DNA of 7,273 bases from Deltaproteobacteria bacterium. Lineage in GTDB: Bacteria; Myxococcota_A; UBA9160; UBA4427. A program made the position numbers and the translations under genes. This document shows, piece by piece, positions 1 through 4,015 of this stretch. The notes beneath the pieces are model-generated. The model did not search any database. It was not told where the DNA came from and saw only the letters and a list, made by a program, of their open reading frames with translations. The stretch spans positions 1-7,273 of the forward strand of contig DRKE01000552.1 in NCBI GenBank assembly GCA_011051925.1. Reading direction: 5' to 3'. Each line of letters starts with the position of its first letter. Position 1 is the first letter of the stretch.

Positions 1-10
1 TGAACCGCTT

Positions 11-39
11 TTGTCCGTTTCTTTGTCACTCTCTACTAC
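11..39 (+). promoter_or_regulatory. candidate sigma-70-type promoter for dnaN (weak)
   Basis: TTGTCC (11-16) and TACTAC (34-39) are separated by 17 bases and match the -35 and -10 consensus at 4 of 6 and 3 of 6 positions. A second possible -35, TTGTCA (23-28, 5 of 6), is followed only by poor -10 candidates around 46-52. The motif TTTGTC occurs twice, at 10-15 and 22-27. The leader is clearly less GC-rich than the genes (35 of 78 bases), as expected of a regulatory region. The window starts too close to dnaN to show whether dnaA lies upstream and transcription simply reads through. Confidence 0.25.
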
Positions 40-66
40 CATTCCTCTCAATCAATCGAACAGCAG

Positions 67-75
67 AAGAGAGAG
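67..75 (+). promoter_or_regulatory. purine-rich ribosome binding site of dnaN
   Basis: The run AAGAGAGAG ends three bases before the ATG at 79. It is only a partial match to the anti-Shine-Dalgarno complement, with GAG cores rather than GGAGG. It is the only purine-rich stretch in the leader and supports the start at 79. Pyrimidine runs at 29-34 and 45-49 are complementary to it and could pair with it in the mRNA. Confidence 0.5.
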
Positions 76-78
76 CAG

Positions 79-1203
79 ATGAAACTCTCGATCACCAAAT
101 CCGAGTTCCTTCGTGGTCTGGGCCGCATCCAATCGATCGTCGAGAAACGAAACTCGATGCCCATCCTGGCCAATACCCTGATCGAAGCCCCCGTGAAGGG
201 CAAGGAGGGGCTGCTCCACCTCGCGGCGACCGATCTCGAGGTCGGCATCCGCAGCCAACATGCTGCCGACGTCAGTGAAGCGGGTGGCCTCACGGTCTCG
301 GCAAAGAAACTCTTCGAGATCGTTCGAGAACTGCCCGACGAGAAGATCGAGCTTTCCTCGACCCCGAATTCCTACCTCGAGATCCGCTGCAATCGCAGCC
401 GATTCACCCTGGCTGGTACGGCGGCCGAGGAATACCCCACGCTTCCCGAATTCAATCCCGAAAAAACCGTTCCGATTCCCGCTGACCTGCTCAGTTCGAT
501 GATCGAGCGGACCATGTACGCGGCTTCGCTGGATGAGACCCGATACAACCTGAACGGCGTCTATCTCGAGGTCCTGGGCGAGACCGGTGCCATTCGTCTC
601 GTCGCGACCGATGGCCACCGTCTCGCCTGTATCGACCGTGAAATCGATGGGGATACGAGCGCGCTCGCCAGTGGTGTCATCATCCCGAGAAAGGGTCTCG
701 GGGAGCTGAAGCGACTGGTGGACGAACCCGATGCCGAAGAGATCGAACTGGCCTTCGCGAACAACAATGGACTGGCTCGCAAGGGCGGTGTCACGCTCGT
801 CATGCGCCTCATCGAAGGCGAGTTCCCCAACTACGGCCAGGTCATCCCGAAAGAACTGACCCGCCACCTCATCCTGCCGAGTGATCTGCTCGTCCAGGCG
901 GTTCGTCGCGTCGCTCTTCTTTCATCCGAGCGGAGTCGAGCGGTCAAGCTCGAACTCGGCGACGGGCAGCTCGTGATCTCCTCCAGCAATCCCGATCTCG
1001 GGGACGCGAGGGAGGAGCTGGATATCGACTACGCGGGCGATGCCCTCACGATCGGCTTCAACGCGAAATACCTGATCGATGCGATCAACGCGGTCCAGTC
1101 GAAAGAGATCCGTTTTTCCTTCCAGGACGAGTTGTCGCCTTCCCGGCTCTCACCGCCGGATGACGAGAAGACGATCGCGGTCGTCATGCCGATGCGCATC
1201 TGA
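79..1203 (+). CDS. dnaN: DNA polymerase III subunit beta (sliding clamp)
   Basis: DnaN forms a ring-shaped homodimer that encircles DNA and tethers the replicative polymerase; it also recruits ligase, MutS, translesion polymerases and Hda-type regulators through its hydrophobic pocket. The 374-residue product is close to the usual length (366 in E. coli) and aligns end to end. The N-terminus MKLSITKSEFLRGL matches the first clamp fold. RSRFTLAGTAAEEYP lies in the first domain and YNLNGVYLE opens the second. The highly conserved ATDGHRLA is at residues 176-183, followed by IPRKGLGEL. The C-terminus VVMPMRI corresponds to the VVMPMRL ending that lines the partner-binding pocket. A stretch before the end (ELSPSRLSPPDDEK) is slightly longer than in E. 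coli. The ATG start is set by the purine-rich site at 67-75 and by alignment with family N-termini. recF, the usual next gene, is absent. Identity is secure. Confidence 0.98.
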   Translation: MKLSITKSEFLRGLGRIQSIVEKRNSMPILANTLIEAPVKGKEGLLHLAATDLEVGIRSQHAADVSEAGGLTVSAKKLFEIVRELPDEKIELSSTPNSYLEIRCNRSRFTLAGTAAEEYPTLPEFNPEKTVPIPADLLSSMIERTMYAASLDETRYNLNGVYLEVLGETGAIRLVATDGHRLACIDREIDGDTSALASGVIIPRKGLGELKRLVDEPDAEEIELAFANNNGLARKGGVTLVMRLIEGEFPNYGQVIPKELTRHLILPSDLLVQAVRRVALLSSERSRAVKLELGDGQLVISSSNPDLGDAREELDIDYAGDALTIGFNAKYLIDAINAVQSKEIRFSFQDELSPSRLSPPDDEKTIAVVMPMRI

Positions 1204-1221
1204 TCCAGCCGTGAGGCAGGC

Positions 1222-1260
1222 CGGATTCCCCCGGCAATCATGCTTCCCTCGGGAAATCCG
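1222..1260 (+). terminator. terminator-like imperfect hairpin after dnaN
   Basis: CGGATT (1222-1227) pairs with AATCCG (1255-1260). After a small internal loop (CC opposite A), CCCG (1230-1233) pairs with CGGG (1250-1253), enclosing a 16-base loop. It starts 18 bases after the dnaN stop codon, where a terminator would be expected. There is no T-run after the stem, so it is not a classic intrinsic terminator. It could be an mRNA 3'-end stabiliser, a partial terminator or chance. Confidence 0.3.
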
Positions 1261-1263
1261 TGT

Positions 1264-1277
1264 CCGTTTCAAAACGG
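1264..1277. repeat. short inverted repeat in the dnaN-gyrB gap
   Basis: CCGTTT (1264-1269) and AAACGG (1272-1277) are perfect inverted arms around the two bases CA. As DNA this has the symmetry of a small operator; as RNA only the outer CCGT/ACGG pairs could form, with a six-base loop. It lies about 55 bases upstream of the candidate gyrB promoter. No known binding motif is recognised, and a six-base arm can occur by chance. Confidence 0.3.
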
Positions 1278-1331
1278 GTGCTCTATCGCTGCAGAATGCG
1301 CTCCCTTCAGAGATCACACCTGAAAATCACT

Positions 1332-1360
1332 TTGCTTGACCCTCGGGGTTCCGGTACTCT
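1332..1360 (+). promoter_or_regulatory. candidate sigma-70-type promoter for gyrB-gyrA (weak)
   Basis: TTGCTT (1332-1337) and TACTCT (1355-1360) are 17 bases apart, each matching 3 of 6 consensus positions. The bases just upstream (TGAAAATCAC) are locally AT-rich, unlike the surrounding sequence. An overlapping TTGACC at 1336-1341 is a better -35 but has no -10 at proper spacing. If used, the promoter would give an untranslated leader of roughly 155 bases that contains the inverted repeats at 1413-1473. A promoter somewhere in this gap is likely given its length; this exact one is a guess. Confidence 0.35.
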
Positions 1361-1412
1361 CTTGGGACGCCTGAGACAGGTTTACGGCGGCAATCTCGAA
1401 CGCCGGAAAAAC

Positions 1413-1435
1413 CGGGAATCCGCCTTGGAATCCCG
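1413..1435 (+). promoter_or_regulatory. symmetric hairpin in the gyrB leader
   Basis: CGGGA (1413-1417) pairs with TCCCG (1431-1435) and TCC (1419-1421) pairs with GGA (1427-1429). A single A-A mismatch (1418/1430) lies between the two stem parts, and the loop is GCCTT. Eight of nine arm positions pair. It lies 87 bases before the gyrB start. It may be an RNA structure in the 5' leader or, as DNA, a dyad for a regulator; no known family is recognised. Confidence 0.4.
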
Positions 1436-1449
1436 AACTCGAAATCAGG

Positions 1450-1473
1450 GCGATCAAAGATCGCGCATGCGCG
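1450..1473 (+). promoter_or_regulatory. perfect hairpin overlapping a 12-bp palindrome upstream of gyrB
   Basis: GCGATC (1450-1455) and GATCGC (1459-1464) form a perfect six-pair stem around AAA. Its right arm overlaps CGCGCATGCGCG (1462-1473), a perfect 12-base palindrome. The two elements share 1462-1464, so as RNA they would compete. They lie 48 to 72 bases before the gyrB start codon. Function is unknown; a protein-binding dyad or a leader RNA switch are both possible. Confidence 0.4.
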
Positions 1474-1521
1474 CATGGCCGAGCCCGAGTCGCAGCGCCG
1501 AATCCCCTGGAAAGACGGTCC

Positions 1522-3993
1522 GTGAGCTACGACGCCAGTTCGATCGAGGTCCTGGAAGGCCTCGAACCAGTCAGGAAACGACCTGCCATGTATATCGGGA
1601 CGACCGGTCCCGATGGACTGCACCATCTCGTCTACGAAATCGTCGACAACTCGATCGACGAAGCCCTCGCCGGCCATTGCGATGAGATCCGTGTCACTCT
1701 CGAAGCCGATGGCAGCGTCACGGTCGTCGACAACGGTCGGGGCATTCCCACGGATCTCCACGAATCGGAGGGCCGATCCGCGTGCGAAGTCGTGATGACC
1801 ACCTTGCATGCCGGCGGGAAATTCGATGAGAATTCCTACAAGGTTTCGGGTGGGCTCCACGGGGTCGGCGTTTCCGTCGTGAATGCTCTTTCGGAGCGAC
1901 TCGAAGTCGAGATCGCACGGGGTGGAAAACTCCACCGCCAGACCTATCGCCGCGGTATTCCCGAAGGTCCTCTCGAGATCGTCGGCGACACGGATCGGAC
2001 GGGAACGCGCGTGACCTTCCGGCCGGATCCAGAAATCTTCGCCACCACCGAATTCTCCTTCGATACCCTCTCCAAACGGCTTCGGGAACTCTCCTTCCTC
2101 AATGCCGGCGTACGCATCGTGATCCACGATACCAACACCGACAAGAGTCACGACTTCTGCTACGAGGGCGGAATCAACTCGTTCGTCGAACACCTGAACG
2201 AGAAGAAGAGCCCGCTCCACCCGGACCCGATCTACCTGAGCGGACAGCGGACCTTCGACGATCACGGTCGTGAGGTCACGGTCGACGCCGAGATCTCCCT
2301 TCAATACAACGACTCGTACAACGAAGCGGTCTTCACCTTCGCCAACAACATCAACACGATCGAGGGCGGAACCCACCTGGTCGGCTTCCGTACGGCGCTC
2401 ACGCGCGCTTTGAACCGATATATCGCATCGAACACGAAATCGGGATCGAAACCGGCTGCCAAGGGCGCAAAATCCGACCTGCCCTCGGTCACCGGAGAGG
2501 ACCTGCGTGAAGGATTGACGGCGGTCGTTTCCGTGAAGATCCCCCAGCCGGAATTCGAGGGACAGACGAAGACCAAGCTGGGAACGAGCGGGGTTCGCGG
2601 GGTCGTCGAAGGCATCGTCTACCAACAGCTGACCAGCTACCTCGAGGAGAATCCACGGGTCGCGAAACCGATCGTGGCCAAGATCATCGATACTGCACGT
2701 GCTCGCGAAGCCGCCCGAAAGGCGCGGGATCTCGCGCGTCGAAAGGGGGCGCTCTCGGATTTCAGCCTGCCCGGCAAGCTGGCCGATTGTCAGGAACGGG
2801 ATCCCGCGAAATGCGAACTCTTCATCGTCGAAGGCGATTCAGCCGGTGGGACGGCAAAGCAGGGGCGTTCGCGCGCGACCCAGGCCATCCTTCCCATCCG
2901 GGGGAAGATCCTCAACGTCGAACGTGCCCGGATCGACCGTATGCTCGCCAGCGCCGAGATCCAGGCGATCATCGCCGCTCTGGGGACGGGAATCGGCGAG
3001 GACTTCGCCGCCGAGAAGGCCCGATACCACCGTGTCATCATCATGACCGATGCGGATGTCGATGGAAGTCATATCCGCACGCTCTTGCTCACCTTCTTCT
3101 ATCGACAAATGCGTGATCTGATCGATCGCGGCTATCTCTACGTCGCGCAGCCTCCGTTGTTCAAGGTGAAGCGAGGCAAGACCAGCCGCTACCTCAAGGA
3201 CGAGGCGGCTCTCGAGGACTATCTCTTCGATCTCGCACTCGCGGGAGCCAGCGTCGATTGCGGAGATGGCGTCACCCGGGAGGGAGAGGAGCTGCGCGCG
3301 CTCCTCAAGAATGCCAGTCGCCGGCAGAAATCCCTCGACCATTTCAACATCCGCCTTTTCGATGAACGGATCGTCGATGCGGCCGCTCATGTCGGTCGTC
3401 CCACGCTCGACGATCTCGAGGATCCGCGTGTCCTTCTCGAAGACGTCGCTCCCGCGATCGAGGCAGAACTGCAGCGCGCACATCCTCCGGAGAGCGGAGA
3501 CGGCGTCGAAGAACTGAGCTGGACGACCGAGCCGGAACTCGATGGAAGCGGCCACAAGCTCGTCGCCCGCTCCCGACGCGCCGGTCAGACGCTTCGGAGC
3601 GCCCTCGATCGACAACTCGTCACCTCCGCCGAATTCATCAAGATGGTCCGTCTTTCCCAGGAGCTTGCCGATCTCGGCCCGCCGCCGTACACGCTGCGCC
3701 ATGCCGACAATGATCCCGAGACGTTCGCGCTGATCTCCTCGCTTTTCGCGCGCATCCTCGAGATTGCGAACAAAGGCCTCTCCATCCAGCGCTACAAGGG
3801 CCTGGGAGAGATGAACCCCGACCAGCTTGCCGAGACGACGATGAACGAAGAAAACCGGAATCTCGTGCAGATCCGCATCGAAGATGCGGTCGAAGCGGAT
3901 GATGTCTTCACGACGCTCATGGGCGACATCGTGGAACCACGCCGCCGATTCATCGAAGACAACGCCCTCAACGTCACGAACCTCGACGTCTAG
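1522..3993 (+). CDS. gyrB: DNA gyrase subunit B
   Basis: GyrB is the ATPase and TOPRIM subunit of gyrase, the type IIA topoisomerase that introduces negative supercoils. The 823-residue product aligns fully with E. coli GyrB (804). GHKL ATPase domain: YEIVDNSIDEALAGHC with the catalytic Glu at 39 and Mg-binding Asn at 43, VVDNGRGIP with Asp70, and GGLHGVGVSVVNALS near 110-124. The transducer loop QTKTKL has its ATP-sensing Lys at 350. TOPRIM domain: IVEGDSAGG with metal-binding Glu437, then TDADVDGSH with Asp510, 512 and 514. A divergent acidic segment of about 180 residues (roughly 560-745) is the proteobacterial-type insertion, and GLSIQRYKGLGEMNP (752-766) resumes the core. The E. coli Lys447 position is Arg (ILPIRGK). 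A Lys/Ser-rich segment around 310-330 is several residues longer than in E. coli. The GTG start matches family N-termini (MSYDASSIEVLEGL); GGAAAG at 1509-1514 is a modest ribosome site. The insertion and neighbouring gyrA favour GyrB over ParE. Confidence 0.98.
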   Translation: MSYDASSIEVLEGLEPVRKRPAMYIGTTGPDGLHHLVYEIVDNSIDEALAGHCDEIRVTLEADGSVTVVDNGRGIPTDLHESEGRSACEVVMTTLHAGGKFDENSYKVSGGLHGVGVSVVNALSERLEVEIARGGKLHRQTYRRGIPEGPLEIVGDTDRTGTRVTFRPDPEIFATTEFSFDTLSKRLRELSFLNAGVRIVIHDTNTDKSHDFCYEGGINSFVEHLNEKKSPLHPDPIYLSGQRTFDDHGREVTVDAEISLQYNDSYNEAVFTFANNINTIEGGTHLVGFRTALTRALNRYIASNTKSGSKPAAKGAKSDLPSVTGEDLREGLTAVVSVKIPQPEFEGQTKTKLGTSGVRGVVEGIVYQQLTSYLEENPRVAKPIVAKIIDTARAREAARKARDLARRKGALSDFSLPGKLADCQERDPAKCELFIVEGDSAGGTAKQGRSRATQAILPIRGKILNVERARIDRMLASAEIQAIIAALGTGIGEDFAAEKARYHRVIIMTDADVDGSHIRTLLLTFFYRQMRDLIDRGYLYVAQPPLFKVKRGKTSRYLKDEAALEDYLFDLALAGASVDCGDGVTREGEELRALLKNASRRQKSLDHFNIRLFDERIVDAAAHVGRPTLDDLEDPRVLLEDVAPAIEAELQRAHPPESGDGVEELSWTTEPELDGSGHKLVARSRRAGQTLRSALDRQLVTSAEFIKMVRLSQELADLGPPPYTLRHADNDPETFALISSLFARILEIANKGLSIQRYKGLGEMNPDQLAETTMNEENRNLVQIRIEDAVEADDVFTTLMGDIVEPRRRFIEDNALNVTNLDV

Positions 3994-3998
3994 TCGGC

Positions 3999-4006
3999 GG
4001 AGGTGA
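3999..4006 (+). promoter_or_regulatory. strong Shine-Dalgarno site of gyrA
   Basis: GGAGGTGA is a near-perfect complement to the 3' end of 16S rRNA and ends nine bases before the GTG at 4016. It lies entirely in the 22-base gyrB-gyrA gap. It decides the gyrA start, because the reading frame otherwise begins with about 17 residues that E. coli GyrA lacks. Confidence 0.85.
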
Positions 4007-4015
4007 GAATCTATC

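Larger units (their letters stand above)
1204..1521. other. intergenic region between dnaN and gyrB, no gene seen
   Basis: These 318 bases contain no reading frame that looks like a protein. The one frame crossing it (1260-1685, +) runs into gyrB out of frame and encodes an Arg/Ser-rich product typical of a GC-rich shadow frame. recF commonly sits here in bacteria, but nothing resembling its Walker A ATPase N-terminus is present and the space is far too short for it. From left to right the region holds a terminator-like hairpin, a short inverted repeat, a weak promoter candidate and a group of inverted repeats next to gyrB. Confidence 0.8.

Noticed and set aside
1..3. TGA at the very start as the stop codon of an upstream gene
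   Set aside because: With no upstream sequence there is no frame to test, so it cannot be called.
1..78. Possible replication origin or DnaA boxes next to dnaN
   Set aside because: No sequence close to TTATCCACA was seen on either strand here or in the 1204-1521 gap. The origin, if nearby, lies outside the window.
1336..1341. TTGACC as the -35 of the gyrB promoter
   Set aside because: The only TAC-like -10 (1355) would be 13 bases away, too close; at 16-18 bases the sequence is a poor -10. The overlapping TTGCTT with 17-base spacing was listed instead, at low confidence.
1260..1685. A 141-codon + strand frame across the dnaN-gyrB gap
   Set aside because: It overlaps the first 160 bases of gyrB out of frame, has no good ribosome site, and encodes an Arg/Ser-rich product without recognisable motifs.
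1327..2625. A 432-codon complementary-strand frame over gyrB (and similar ones at 2839-4101 and 52-867)
   Set aside because: All are in codon register with the sense genes and show the same shadow composition. The 2839 boundary is simply the TCA serine codon of the EGDSAGG motif in GyrB.
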